A stretch of DNA of 64,000 nucleotides from an uncultured Erysipelotrichaceae bacterium (GCA_902800025.1 CADCDA010000005.1:1-64000); one strand, 5' to 3'. Numbered from the stretch's first letter, positions 10,301-19,794 are shown. The notes: generated by a model not told the origin, from the sequence alone. Numbers and translations: made by a program.

Positions 10301-10552
10301 GAAGAATTAAATAAAGAAACGCTACAAGCTATTGAAAACGTTAGATCCGCTAGTAGCATTGAAGAAGTTGATTCTATTGTTAATGCTTATTTGAATTCTC
10401 ATCCACTTCCAAATAGCGGAGGTGGTAGTGGTGGCTGTGGAGGAAACATTAATACCTCTTCAATTATTCTAGCCACTTTAGCGGCAAGCTTCTTAACTAT
10501 GTTAATAATAAAAAAATGGAAATATAAATTGATGAGGAGGACAAATCAATGA
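7379..10552 (+). CDS. Large membrane-anchored surface protein, unknown function
   Basis: The ~1057-residue product has a signal peptide (MKACKLSILLIGLFTSMALA) and ends in a Gly-rich linker (GGGSGGCGGN), one transmembrane helix and a short basic tail, so it should face outward while anchored in the membrane. By eye, three beta-rich segments are related (about nt 7560-7800, 8018-8215 and 9480-9700), each ending in a GxxVVxDGxF-like strand. A lectin-like segment lies near 8840-9350. Helical, FIVAR-like stretches fill 8400-8760 and 9790-10410. There is no sortase motif. A GGAGG at 7356 is 18 bases before the chosen ATG, so the start is not certain. The next gene's ATG overlaps its stop. It may capture or present glycans at the surface. 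Confidence 0.75.
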   Translation: MKACKLSILLIGLFTSMALAAIDLNESFTIAQATNVVEGYYAKASDGSNLTNIKFELEENDAPQANYKPASATSMKLLKEDGSIDNLPSSYVDSTIVFTKVSNTQYQIPTAIFEGVGSGISRGDTIILNGDFISDSCTLHIKESKLYVYTKDAIVTVPHSISNITSYLEDVKASKDVIKDRDWSFLLWAEGIPFDVLPRANDDTDSHGYFPTSIHNVYVNGEPHANCLYDAIRRRDPYDAKNQLYEIFVCASGQIGTTNPDIGTVVVLDGVFNYKYYVPGHFPENPILDLEPGESFGIQIDLLPLLKVGSGVDDYVKIDLKAYLLEQFDLLYNPDLYEPDVYIQINEMRDALEASLTDLKTAKDIYSSYNYYVSQMELLETTEESFQSFKDAYINEIRNYVDVSIYWDSVALTVQGYINNCVETINHAITTKQVVDAVNETKTKIDRTKTRLYDMEQAILNRTSGWEQYLAPYDYVTLDDLSLGESQTFHGKKDQRQNDIDTYDKDSNQINTFAASAENKSGNVAFTFNYQSNFNPTEQGNVIVVLRGVKYYGYFFAIGTSKRGFFFTRTQPGADSDPEFEGRENCFVNGSSKTPVTIRTIDLIEGNRTWINVNIGGFDYLDKIVDSLSFCTNARVALRNNNGENSDVEGTATISNYYHPKAKAISTKYYGMFNYNGGYNDADKTLPLTLEENELKFNASEGVNSYAIRSSNIKLIRNNVEYYFGKTDVPTIGKYSETGYRLYLSKLFNNQISSFEDGDTLVVSDAFAYFDDDLMNKTSFEVGTSRFVYSASDKSWSQVTSLEDAKTDAIKRLNNYATDEFLNQFDESGKEQINDLINNAKMYVNNQTSVEGVNTVFDNAVKSIKAVKTTLQKYQEEVISLISSYKQDHYSDYREEELELIMSYKQEASEQIMNASSKQEIDGIYETTIEKIDAVLTDEEMSTKELKEAKYQGINDIKNRYASLVNDSMSDEKLEELNKETLQAIENVRSASSIEEVDSIVNAYLNSHPLPNSGGGSGGCGGNINTSSIILATLAASFLTMLIIKKWKYKLMRRTNQ

Positions 10553-12180
10553 ATAAGAAATTATTAGTTATTCCAATGCTTAGTGTTATCATTCCAGGTT
10601 TATCAGCCTGTGGCAAGAGTGGTAGTTCAATTGATGATCCAAATAAAGCCAATCTTCACGTTCTTACCTTGAATAAAGGTATTGGCACTAAATGGCTTGA
10701 AAATGCTGCGGATATTTTCAATGAATTATATGCAGATTCCGAAGGTTTTCAAGAAGGTCGTAAAGGTGTTAAAGTCTCAATTATTGGTGATACTAAACTC
10801 GATGGTGATTATTTAAATAACGCTGTTTTAAATGATGATATTTATTTCACTGAACAAGTTGATTATCGTGATTTGGTGAGGAAGGGGAAACTTCTCGACA
10901 TCTCTGATGTTTTAACCGCAGACCTTTCTTTATATGGTGATCAAACAGGAAAAACCATTTTGAGCAAGATTGATCCAACCATGGAAAGCCATCTCAATGT
11001 TGATAACAAGTATTATGGTGTTCCATTTTATGATTCATTCTATGGGCTTGTTTATGATGTGACATTATGGAAAGAAAACAATTTGTATCTTTCTAACGAT
11101 CCTGATGACCCATTTGTGCCTTATGGCGATCCAGCTATGTCAGTTGGTTCTGATAATATTGCCGGAACTCCAGATGATGGTTTACCAGCCACCTATGAAG
11201 AATTTGGTTTATTGATGGATGAATTAAATCAACGTGGAATTACTCCTTTCATCACTGCTGACATCGCTAAAGAATATGTCGCTGACTATTTATATAACGT
11301 CGTTGCCGATTACGAAGGTGTTGATAATATGGTTATGAACTTAACATTAAGTGGAACCGCTACTGATTTAATAACAGTGGATAATGCTGGCAACATCACA
11401 AAAATGGCCCCAACTACAATCGATCAGACCAATGGTTACTTATTAACTAGACAAGCTGGCAGATATAGCGCTCTTAATTTCTTGAAGAATTACATGATGA
11501 CTTTACCTAATGGTCAAGGTAGTGGTTATCGCTTCGTTGATACACACACAACCGCCCAAAGACAATTCGTTCAAAAGAACGTTGGTAGTCGTCCTGATGT
11601 TGGAATGATTGTTGAAGGTTCTTGGTGGGAAAATGAAGCTTCATCCATTATTGCCACCGAAGAAGCAAAGTCCGGCAAAAGAGATTTCGCTATTATGCCT
11701 ATCCCATTTGCGAATGCTGAAAAAGCCGCCGAAAGCAACTACAAACATACATATTTATCACTTTCTAGAAGCTTTGGTGTTGTTTCAGCCAATTGTAGCA
11801 ATAAGAAACTCGCCAAAGAGTTCATGAAGTTCTTACATTCAGACAGAATGCTTTCTAAGTTTACCGCTGATACTTCAATTACACGTCCTTTCAATTATGA
11901 AGTGACTATTGAAGATCAATCCAAGCTTAGCAATTACGCAAAATCACTCATTTACTTAAAACAACATTCAAATATTGTTTATCCATATTCTTCTTTGCAA
12001 CTTGAAATTGATCATCCATCAGATTTTAAGAAATATTACTTCATTTGGAAATCTGATATTGATGGTACCCCATATTCCCATCCTTGGGACTATTTCAGAG
12101 ACACTAGCAAAAGCCCAACAATCAAAAAATATTTTGATGGTCAATATGATCACTTCAGAGAAAGGTGGACAAAGTTTTAG
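10549..12180 (+). CDS. Sugar ABC transporter substrate-binding lipoprotein
   Basis: The 543-residue product has a lipoprotein signal (GLSAC, Cys21) and the general shape of an extracellular family-1 solute-binding protein: an N-terminal strand-rich lobe, a hinge-like block around DNKYYGVPFYDSFYGLVYD, and a C-terminal region with MIVEGSWW, typical for oligosaccharide binders. It would hand oligosaccharides to the two permeases encoded directly downstream. It is longer than the usual 400-450 residues, which fits binders of larger glycans. A good GAGGAGG site precedes the ATG, which overlaps the stop of the upstream surface-protein gene. Confidence 0.9.
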   Translation: MNKKLLVIPMLSVIIPGLSACGKSGSSIDDPNKANLHVLTLNKGIGTKWLENAADIFNELYADSEGFQEGRKGVKVSIIGDTKLDGDYLNNAVLNDDIYFTEQVDYRDLVRKGKLLDISDVLTADLSLYGDQTGKTILSKIDPTMESHLNVDNKYYGVPFYDSFYGLVYDVTLWKENNLYLSNDPDDPFVPYGDPAMSVGSDNIAGTPDDGLPATYEEFGLLMDELNQRGITPFITADIAKEYVADYLYNVVADYEGVDNMVMNLTLSGTATDLITVDNAGNITKMAPTTIDQTNGYLLTRQAGRYSALNFLKNYMMTLPNGQGSGYRFVDTHTTAQRQFVQKNVGSRPDVGMIVEGSWWENEASSIIATEEAKSGKRDFAIMPIPFANAEKAAESNYKHTYLSLSRSFGVVSANCSNKKLAKEFMKFLHSDRMLSKFTADTSITRPFNYEVTIEDQSKLSNYAKSLIYLKQHSNIVYPYSSLQLEIDHPSDFKKYYFIWKSDIDGTPYSHPWDYFRDTSKSPTIKKYFDGQYDHFRERWTKF

Positions 12181-12196
12181 TTAAACTTTAGATTTT

Positions 12197-13132
12197 ATGA
12201 ATCTATTAAAAGGAAAGAAAGTAAATCGTGTAGGAAAAACTCCTATTAAAAAAGGAGATGTCATTTTCTATGCGCTTTTACTCGTTATTCCTCTAAGTCA
12301 GATTTTGATATTCTACTTTGGAGTTAATTTCCAATCTTTCCTTTTGGCGTTCCAAACCGTTGAAAACGGAAACCTTGTTTTTGACGCTTCCAAAAACTGG
12401 AATCAATTTGCCACTGATATTCAAACCAAGATCTTTTGGACTTATATCGGAAACTCGTTCTTGGTGTATTTATTTACATCGTTAGCAGGAACTGTATTAG
12501 CGACTTTATTCTCCTATTACATTTATAAAAGAAGGACATTCTGTAACTTCTTCAAATTTGTGTTGTTCCTGCCTTCATTATTACCTGCAATCCTTTTAGT
12601 TATTATGTTTAAGGGCTTTGTCGGAAACGGAGTACCTACATACTTAAACTATATTTTTGGCATCGACTTTTCTCAAATGGAAGGCGGAGGTAATGTGTTT
12701 CTTAAACAAAACACTACAACCATCGTTTTGATTACCATTTACTCTATTTGGATTTCTTTTGGTTCCCAAGTTCTTGTTTACACTGGTGCGATGGATCAAA
12801 TTTCTCCAGAAGTGATTGAAGCCGGCAAACTTGATGGCACGAATTCGTTCTCCGAATTTTTCCATATCATTTTGCCTTCCATCCTTCCAACATTAGGCAC
12901 TTTCTTAATTGTTGGTATCGCGTCAATATTCACCAACCAGAACAACTTATTTAATTTCTATGGTGGTGGTGGACCACATGAACATTATACGATTGGTTAT
13001 TATATTTATTTGAAATTAAGAGATGGTGAGGCTAACTACCCATACGCTTCATTTATCGGTTTAGTTTGTACCTTATTTGTTTTGCCTCTAACTTTCGGAG
13101 TCAGAAAACTAATTAACAAAGTGAGCAAATGA
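12197..13132 (+). CDS. Sugar ABC transporter permease (MalF/UgpA type)
   Basis: This 311-residue protein has six predicted membrane helices and the permease EAA-like loop EAGKLDGTNSFSEFF, which contacts the ATPase. The motif sits in the usual place before the last two helices. It forms the import channel with the next gene's product, whose ATG overlaps its TGA stop. The ATPase partner is not adjacent. The coiled-coil MalK-type ATPase encoded at 29301-30911 or the short ATPase at 19795-20514 are the in-window candidates. Confidence 0.9.
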   Translation: MNLLKGKKVNRVGKTPIKKGDVIFYALLLVIPLSQILIFYFGVNFQSFLLAFQTVENGNLVFDASKNWNQFATDIQTKIFWTYIGNSFLVYLFTSLAGTVLATLFSYYIYKRRTFCNFFKFVLFLPSLLPAILLVIMFKGFVGNGVPTYLNYIFGIDFSQMEGGGNVFLKQNTTTIVLITIYSIWISFGSQVLVYTGAMDQISPEVIEAGKLDGTNSFSEFFHIILPSILPTLGTFLIVGIASIFTNQNNLFNFYGGGGPHEHYTIGYYIYLKLRDGEANYPYASFIGLVCTLFVLPLTFGVRKLINKVSK

Positions 13133-14067
13133 TTATGAAAAAGATTAAGTTAGGGACAAGCAAACATTTCAGTGTTACAAAAGGTAAACCATCAATTACC
13201 ACAGTTTTTGTGTTCGTTTTATTAATCATTTATACACTAGTGCTATTTGTTCCAATTGTTTGGTCGATATACGCTTCTTTAGCTGATAGTTACACTTTTG
13301 GTGATGTTTTTGATCCACAATATCCAAATTTATCAAAATCACTTACTTTGAGCCTTGATAATTTTAGGTTTGCTTGGGAAGAATTGACAATTACCATCAC
13401 AACTTCTGGTGGAACAAGAGAGACATTTAACACAATTGGATTGCTTGGCAATAGTGTTATGTATTCCACAATATCTTCCTTATCATTTACTATCTGTCCA
13501 GTAATCGTTGCATATGCAACATCAAGATTCAAATATGGTTTTTCCAAAATCGTTTATGGCTTTGTTGTCGTAGCGATGTCTTTGCCTATCGTTGGTAATA
13601 TGGCAAGTGAAATTCAAATGTTACACAACTTAGGAATGTTTGACACGATTATCAGCATGGTGATTTTAAGATTTAACTTCTTATCGATTTATTTCTTAAT
13701 CTTACACGCGCAATTCTCTTCTATTCCTAATGACTATTCAGAAGCTGCGAAAGTTGATGGAGCTAGTAATTTAAGAATTATGCTTCAAGTAGTGATTCCA
13801 CAATCATTAAATACGATTGTTACTGTCTTTATTCTTTCATTCATCACTTATTGGAACGATTATCAAATTCCATTGCTATATTTGCCAAGCTATCCAACCG
13901 CTGCTTATGGTATTCATAACTTTATTTATAATCCAGATAGCGCAATGGCGACAGTTCCACATCAAATGGCAGTCGCAGTCTTATTAACATTGCCTATTGT
14001 TATTGTCTTTGTTGTATTTAACAAACGTCTAAGAGTATCTGTTGCAATGGGAGGTATTAAAAGCTAA
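13129..14067 (+). CDS. Sugar ABC transporter permease (MalG/UgpE type)
   Basis: The 312-residue protein has about six membrane helices and the ATPase-contact loop EAAKVDGASNLRIML before the last helices, as in MalG/UgpE-type permeases. A 40-residue extracellular segment rich in Thr and Gly follows the first helix. It overlaps the preceding permease gene by four bases (ATGA). The downstream lipoprotein gene starts three bases after its stop, so it sits inside a continuous operon from the surface protein to at least the lipoproteins. Confidence 0.9.
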   Translation: MIMKKIKLGTSKHFSVTKGKPSITTVFVFVLLIIYTLVLFVPIVWSIYASLADSYTFGDVFDPQYPNLSKSLTLSLDNFRFAWEELTITITTSGGTRETFNTIGLLGNSVMYSTISSLSFTICPVIVAYATSRFKYGFSKIVYGFVVVAMSLPIVGNMASEIQMLHNLGMFDTIISMVILRFNFLSIYFLILHAQFSSIPNDYSEAAKVDGASNLRIMLQVVIPQSLNTIVTVFILSFITYWNDYQIPLLYLPSYPTAAYGIHNFIYNPDSAMATVPHQMAVAVLLTLPIVIVFVVFNKRLRVSVAMGGIKS

Positions 14068-14070
14068 TTT

Positions 14071-17000
14071 ATGAAACTTAAGAAATTATTAATATTCTCT
14101 CTTTTGGGCTTGCCTTTAGCGATATCCACTGTTAGTTGTAGTGCTTCTAGTATTTCTGCTATTAGACTTTTGTGTGCAACAGAAAATAATGATGTCTTTA
14201 TTGGTGATATTGTTAATGTCGAAACTAGACGCTTAGAGTATCAAGGTGAATATCAGGATGTTTTTGGCGTCATTGTTAACCCTGATGGTGATACTTATCA
14301 AGGCAAATCATTCACAGTTAGTGAAGCAGGATTATATCAAGTTGTCTATCGCGCTTATTTCGGTCATCATAGAGAAGAACAAGTAGTGAATTACTTATGT
14401 AAGAGAAAGAGTAGTGACTTCTTCACGATTACTAATCCTGTTGATATTTCGTATGGTGAATATCGACATGACTTTGCTAACTACCATAACGAAGGTGTGA
14501 TTATCGACATGAAGAGTGGAACCGAAATTCTCTTTAACACTCCTCTCTCTATCGACGATTTCATGAATGATCAAGTTCAAACCCGCCAAGGAAAAGGATA
14601 TAAAGACCGTTCTTATGGTATGGGCGCTAACCCATTAATTGATTTCCTTATTGATCCTAGCGAGGCGATGTCTGCTGATTTTAGTACACTTACTATTCGC
14701 TTAACTGACTCTATTGATAAAACCAACTGTGTTGATATTCATATTGAAGACGCATATCTAAGCGCTTATCCAGACTCATGGACAATGTCTAATGTCAGAA
14801 TTGGTGCTTCCTGTAACTGGCAAATGGGCTGGGAATGGGATGGCATAGCTGATGGCAATCCTTCAGTAAGCAATGTTGGCAAATTCCATAATGGTATTGG
14901 AGGAACGGGTCTTAATCTTTCATTCCGCGCTTCTCATCATGCGAACATGATTAATTCCGCGAAGATTTTATATTGCGCTGCTAATAGTAGATTCTATAAT
15001 TGCTTAGGTTCGTTAGAGAGTACCACCAACTTCTCATATTTCGTGAATGATTTAAGCGACCCTATCGTTTATGGCAATAGTGCTTGGGAAGGATTTAAGA
15101 GTGGAAAATTCTACTTGTCCATTATTCCTACATCTTTCTCTAACGCTACTGCTCGATTATTAATCAAATCGGTTGGTCGATATTCTTTTCCAAGTGAAGT
15201 TTTAGCAGATGAAGTCGCTCCAACTATTTCTGTAGATACATTAGGTTATGAAGATAAATACTTACCACACGCGGTTGTTGGTAAATCATATCCAATTTTC
15301 GATGCCACTGTCAGCGATAATTATGATTTAGATTTAAATTGTCACACCAGTGTTACTTATCGGGACTCAATAAATAAAAAAGATATCGATGTTTCTGTTG
15401 TTAATAATACATTCAAAGCTAACAAATCTGGATTCTATACGATTAAATATGAAGCTAGAGATAAAAGCGGGAATGCCGCTGATGTGATTACAAAACGCAT
15501 CATCACTTCAGATACCGTGGATGATGTTGTGTTGTCATTACCAACTAGTGAAAAAACTGTTAGCGCTTTTGAAAATGTAACAATTCCAAATATTAATGAT
15601 GTTGAAAGTGTTGGTGGAGTAGAAAATAGTAGAATCGCTATTAAAAGAAGAGTCATCGATCCAAGAGGTAAAGAATTAATCATTGAAGGCGATGAATTCC
15701 GTCCATCTTTAGTTGGTAATTATCAAGTGATTTTCACTGGAGCAGATTATGTTGGAAATACTGGTGAAGCTACTTATACGATTCATTCTCAAGAATTAAG
15801 CAACCCTGTATTCGTTACCGAACCAAACTTACCTCCAGCGTTGATCAATGGATTTAAGTATAGTTTTGACAATATATCTGCGATCGAAACCAAAGATGGT
15901 GAAGTTGTTTATGTTATTCCTGAAATATTAGTTAATGGAGAACCATATACTGGTTCATATACCGCAAGCGGAACAACTGCGACAATAACATATAAAGCAG
16001 TAGGAGAATCATCATATTCTACTTATGATGTCAATTTAAGTGTTATTGATGTCACTAGTGATGAAGGTGGTTTACATCATTCCAAATATTTTGTAGGTGA
16101 TTATACGGCTGTTGAAAGCATTTATCGTGAATCTAATAATGTTACATTGAGTGGTTTAGCGGAAGGTTATTCAACATTCATCAATGCTTTGAATCCAAAT
16201 CTATTCTATTTAGGATTGCGATTAATTGATGGACAAACAAACATGAGAACAGCAAGCGTTAAGCTCACTGATTCAAATAATCAAAATATTCATGTAACGT
16301 TTGATATTGATTTAGTTAATAAAAAGATTAAAGCTCCATATCTTCCTGAACTTAATTTTAGCTTCTCTGAAGATAGTATTGGTTTAGAATATAACGACGA
16401 AATTAAAGCCTTCTATGACACCAATCAAAATAAACTTGGCACCCTTTTAAGAGATGATAATGGTAACGTCTTTAACGGATTTACAGGTGGTGTCTATTTG
16501 TCTGTTGGATTTAAGGATGTTAGTAGCCAATCAAGCTTAGCAATTGAAAAGATTTGCAACCAACCAATTGGCTATAGAAGCAAAGGTAAAGATCGTATTC
16601 AACCAACAATTAGATATAATTCGCCTTTAGTATCTGAACAACAAAAAGGAAGAGAATTCAATTACCCAACATTTGAAGCATTTGATGTTTTAAGTGACAT
16701 CTCAGAAACATCAATCAAAGTAACGAAACCAAATGGCACATCAATCAGTGGTGATAAAGACATGACTGAAACATTCACGATTGTAGAAACCGGTGACTAC
16801 AATATTACATATATTGCAAAAGACACCGCAAATAACACTAAAAAGATTATTGAGCTCATCTCTGTTTATGATGATTTAACACCAACAATTAGTGTGAAAA
16901 ACCCACCAGGAACAACCTATTCACTAAATAGCGCTTTTAAGATTCCGGAATACACAGCCAATGACGAAAGCGGTAAATACACCGTTGATGTGATTTTGAT

Positions 17001-17235
17001 TTTGCCAACCAATGAAATGAGAATCTTAACACATCACGTTCACGATGAAGAAGCGGAAGAAGTTGATGTTATTGAATACGCTTTGGATCCAGAAAAAGAG
17101 ATTTATAACGAAAGTTTCATTATTGATAAAACAACATGTAGATTACAACTAGTAGGAACTTATCGACTAAGATATGTGGTCTATGATACTGCATATAACA
17201 CTACAACCTTAGAGTACAGTTTCGTTGTTAAATAG
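14071..17235 (+). CDS. Large Ig-like-domain lipoprotein
   Basis: The 1054-residue product has a lipobox (STVSC, Cys23). It looks like alternating modules: an N-terminal Ig-like domain (about residues 25-110), a jelly-roll-like domain (about 110-390), several DUF5011/HYR-like Ig domains recognisable by APTISVD, GFYTIKYEARDKSGN and GDYNITYIAKDTANN, and a second jelly-roll-like domain (about 675-840) before the last Ig domains. No catalytic motif is seen. Such proteins usually bind glycans at the cell surface or act as spacers. It lies between the transporter and other lipoproteins of the same operon, which supports a role in glycan capture. Confidence 0.75.
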   Translation: MKLKKLLIFSLLGLPLAISTVSCSASSISAIRLLCATENNDVFIGDIVNVETRRLEYQGEYQDVFGVIVNPDGDTYQGKSFTVSEAGLYQVVYRAYFGHHREEQVVNYLCKRKSSDFFTITNPVDISYGEYRHDFANYHNEGVIIDMKSGTEILFNTPLSIDDFMNDQVQTRQGKGYKDRSYGMGANPLIDFLIDPSEAMSADFSTLTIRLTDSIDKTNCVDIHIEDAYLSAYPDSWTMSNVRIGASCNWQMGWEWDGIADGNPSVSNVGKFHNGIGGTGLNLSFRASHHANMINSAKILYCAANSRFYNCLGSLESTTNFSYFVNDLSDPIVYGNSAWEGFKSGKFYLSIIPTSFSNATARLLIKSVGRYSFPSEVLADEVAPTISVDTLGYEDKYLPHAVVGKSYPIFDATVSDNYDLDLNCHTSVTYRDSINKKDIDVSVVNNTFKANKSGFYTIKYEARDKSGNAADVITKRIITSDTVDDVVLSLPTSEKTVSAFENVTIPNINDVESVGGVENSRIAIKRRVIDPRGKELIIEGDEFRPSLVGNYQVIFTGADYVGNTGEATYTIHSQELSNPVFVTEPNLPPALINGFKYSFDNISAIETKDGEVVYVIPEILVNGEPYTGSYTASGTTATITYKAVGESSYSTYDVNLSVIDVTSDEGGLHHSKYFVGDYTAVESIYRESNNVTLSGLAEGYSTFINALNPNLFYLGLRLIDGQTNMRTASVKLTDSNNQNIHVTFDIDLVNKKIKAPYLPELNFSFSEDSIGLEYNDEIKAFYDTNQNKLGTLLRDDNGNVFNGFTGGVYLSVGFKDVSSQSSLAIEKICNQPIGYRSKGKDRIQPTIRYNSPLVSEQQKGREFNYPTFEAFDVLSDISETSIKVTKPNGTSISGDKDMTETFTIVETGDYNITYIAKDTANNTKKIIELISVYDDLTPTISVKNPPGTTYSLNSAFKIPEYTANDESGKYTVDVILILPTNEMRILTHHVHDEEAEEVDVIEYALDPEKEIYNESFIIDKTTCRLQLVGTYRLRYVVYDTAYNTTTLEYSFVVK

Positions 17236-17247
17236 GAGGACAATAAG

Positions 17248-19173
17248 ATGAAAAAGAGATTATTAATGCTTGCTTCATTAGTTACAGCTTTAACCTTAAG
17301 TAGTTGCGCGCCATCTTCCTCTAGCGACGAACAAAAAGAAGGTCCAGTAGTTATCAAAGATAAATTTATCATGGAGAATAACGTTTCTACTTATTCTTTG
17401 GTTTTAAGTAAGAATCCTCAATCTAAGGAAACCTTTGCAGCGTCTGAATTTACATATTTCATGAAAGAAGCGACTAATTATTCTTTCCCAGTTATCACTG
17501 AAAAAGATGTGAGAAAAGGACAACACTATATTTCTTTAGGCTTTACTGAGCAATTTACTTCTAATTTCCCAAATTATGATTATTCGGTCCTTGATGGCAC
17601 CCAATCTGGATATTTTATCTCCACCAAAGATGAGAACATCTATATCGTTGCTAGTAATGATTTCTCTGGCGATGGAGTTTTATATGGTATTTATGATTTA
17701 TTAGAAGATTTAATTAATTATCGTTATTATCACGATACAGAAATCTATTTTGAAGAAAAATCAACGATTAATTTAATTGATTATAAAGAGACTTTTGTGA
17801 ACTACAGCTATGACATGCGTAGTATTTCTACCGTGTATACATATACGAGAGATTTGCATAGTAGACGTATGAGATTAATTAACAACTCTCGTGGTTCAGA
17901 ATGGATGCGTGCCACTTGGGGACATAGTCAAATTCAAAAGATTTTAGGCCCTTGGATGATTGACGAAGATGATCCAGAAGGAAGAACGTATGGACAAACC
18001 CATCCAACTTGGTTCACCGACCCTAATATGCCTAAACCAGCAAGCGATGGATTAATGATTGATAACTGCCTTAACTGGTGCGCCGGTCCTGAGATTGAAC
18101 GAGTTGTCGCTAATAAACTTATTAAATTTATCGATAATGAAAAACTCTGTAAATTTGTTATGTGCGCTCAAGAAGATAATAGTAGCACTTGTGCTGCTCT
18201 TCCTGGAGTTCAAGAAGCCCTTGATACATGGGCTAAAGGATCATATTCAGCCTTACAAATCTACTTTATGAATCATGTTATTGAACTAGTGGAAGAGTGG
18301 GTTCAAAAAGAGTGCCCTGAAAGAGAATTACAATATGTAATCTTTGCTTATCACACCACATTAGAACCACCTCTAGACTCTAATGGTAATCCAATTATTT
18401 CTTGTCACGAAAAATTAAGGATTTATATTGCACCTATTAGATGTAATTACTCAGTTCCACTTTCTTCTCCAATTAACAAAGATACTTACCGTATTTTTGA
18501 AGGTTGGGACAAAGCCGCTCACGGAAAGATAATCGTTTATTTATACGATTTGAATTATCGTATGTATTTCGTGAACTTCAACAACTTTGGTTCTTGCGGT
18601 GGATTTTATCAAGAATTATTAAAATACGGCATTAAATACATCATGACTCAAGGCGTTAGTGATAGCAACGCTCCATGTTTTGATGAGATGCGTGTTTACT
18701 GTGAATCTAATCTAATGAGAAACGTCAATTTGAACTATGACGATTTGGCATACGACTTTATTGAACAATATTATAAAGATGTTGCTCCTCAACTAAAAGA
18801 ACTCTATGACATGATTAGAAATAGATATTCTTATTATCAAACATTAGTCAATCCTTCTAGTGGTGGCACCACTGGTAGCATTGATAACACCGAATTATAT
18901 CCACTTACTTTTGTACGACAAATGGATAAGGTGATTAAAGAAGCATTTGATGTGATTGAAAAATATAAGAACATCGATCCAGAATACTACAACTTGTTGT
19001 ATTTAAGAATCATGAAAGAATACTTAGCGGTTATTTACCTAAAAGTAAAACTTTATAGTGATTATTTCATCGCTGAGTTAGACGAATTAAAAGAAATGTT
19101 CTATTTCTATGCAAAACAATTTAGTATCGATAAAGTTGGAGAAGGTATCCCAATTGAAGGAGCACTCGGTTAA
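17248..19173 (+). CDS. DUF4838-like lipoprotein, possible glycoside hydrolase
   Basis: The 641-residue product has a lipobox (LSSC, Cys20). The N-terminal ~130 residues resemble the beta-rich domain that precedes catalytic barrels in alpha-glucuronidase and GH20-type enzymes (FAASEFTYFMKEATN, then QSGYFISTKD). The rest resembles DUF4838 barrels, with WMRATWGHSQ, CLNWCAGPE, MCAQEDNSSTCA and YVIFAYHTT. DUF4838 proteins occur in polysaccharide-use loci; activity is generally not assigned. It would act on the outer membrane face. A GGAGG ribosome-binding site stands nine bases before the ATG. Function as an enzyme is an inference. Confidence 0.7.
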   Translation: MKKRLLMLASLVTALTLSSCAPSSSSDEQKEGPVVIKDKFIMENNVSTYSLVLSKNPQSKETFAASEFTYFMKEATNYSFPVITEKDVRKGQHYISLGFTEQFTSNFPNYDYSVLDGTQSGYFISTKDENIYIVASNDFSGDGVLYGIYDLLEDLINYRYYHDTEIYFEEKSTINLIDYKETFVNYSYDMRSISTVYTYTRDLHSRRMRLINNSRGSEWMRATWGHSQIQKILGPWMIDEDDPEGRTYGQTHPTWFTDPNMPKPASDGLMIDNCLNWCAGPEIERVVANKLIKFIDNEKLCKFVMCAQEDNSSTCAALPGVQEALDTWAKGSYSALQIYFMNHVIELVEEWVQKECPERELQYVIFAYHTTLEPPLDSNGNPIISCHEKLRIYIAPIRCNYSVPLSSPINKDTYRIFEGWDKAAHGKIIVYLYDLNYRMYFVNFNNFGSCGGFYQELLKYGIKYIMTQGVSDSNAPCFDEMRVYCESNLMRNVNLNYDDLAYDFIEQYYKDVAPQLKELYDMIRNRYSYYQTLVNPSSGGTTGSIDNTELYPLTFVRQMDKVIKEAFDVIEKYKNIDPEYYNLLYLRIMKEYLAVIYLKVKLYSDYFIAELDELKEMFYFYAKQFSIDKVGEGIPIEGALG

Positions 19174-19174
19174 T

Positions 19175-19792
19175 ATGAAAACAAAGCTTTTATTACTCCC
19201 TATCTCTTTATTGTTCCTTTTGAGCGGTTGTGCAAATAGCAAAACAGAAAAGGTTGATTCGACAACTAATGAATCTACTAATTTGATCAGTTTATCTGAA
19301 AACTTCATCTCCATACCAGAAGAGAGAACCCATCAACTAACCGCAACAATTGATCCTTCTTTAAACCGCTATTTAAGATTCTGGTCAAGTGATAACGAAG
19401 ATATTGCTACTGTTGATGAAAACGGAATGGTGTCCGCGGTCAAAAAAGGCAACACTATTGTGGTTTTACAAGTTGGTCAATATTTCGCTAGATGCGCAGT
19501 TGAAGTAACCGATTATTCACCAAATGAGACACTCTCTGTCGCGTTTTCGAAAGATCATTATAACTTAAACGTTAACGATGAATACGTTCTTAGCCCAGTT
19601 ATAAAATTTGGCAATGAAGTGATTAATAACTATCAAATAACCTTTGAAAGTAGTAACGCAAATGTCGCCACTTATTTAGCAGAGTCTTCATCTATTAAGG
19701 CTGTTGGACCAGGAGAATGCGATATTTTATTCACATTTGCCTATTTAACTTATAGTGTTAAAGAATTAATTTATGTTAATGTTTATGAGTAA
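19175..19792 (+). CDS. Lipoprotein with BIG2-type Ig domains
   Basis: From the ATG at 19175 the product is 205 residues with a clear lipobox (LLSGC, Cys19). Residues ~45-115 form a bacterial Ig-like (BIG2) domain, with WSSDNEDIATVDENGMVSAV followed by KKGNTIVVLQVG. A second, more diverged copy follows (FESSNANVATYL, then IKAVGPGECDILF). I rejected a longer reading that starts at 19109 inside the preceding gene because it would bury the signal peptide. It probably serves as a surface or adaptor protein for the neighbouring ABC ATPase and membrane protein, but no function can be fixed. Confidence 0.8.
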   Translation: MKTKLLLLPISLLFLLSGCANSKTEKVDSTTNESTNLISLSENFISIPEERTHQLTATIDPSLNRYLRFWSSDNEDIATVDENGMVSAVKKGNTIVVLQVGQYFARCAVEVTDYSPNETLSVAFSKDHYNLNVNDEYVLSPVIKFGNEVINNYQITFESSNANVATYLAESSSIKAVGPGECDILFTFAYLTYSVKELIYVNVYE

Positions 19793-19794
19793 GC

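Noticed and set aside
10420..10552. Sortase (LPxTG-like) anchor in the surface protein
   Set aside because: No LPxTG-type motif precedes the membrane helix; only a Gly-rich linker with one Cys is present.
19109..19174. N-terminal extension of the BIG2 lipoprotein
   Set aside because: It lies within the preceding gene and would bury the lipoprotein signal.
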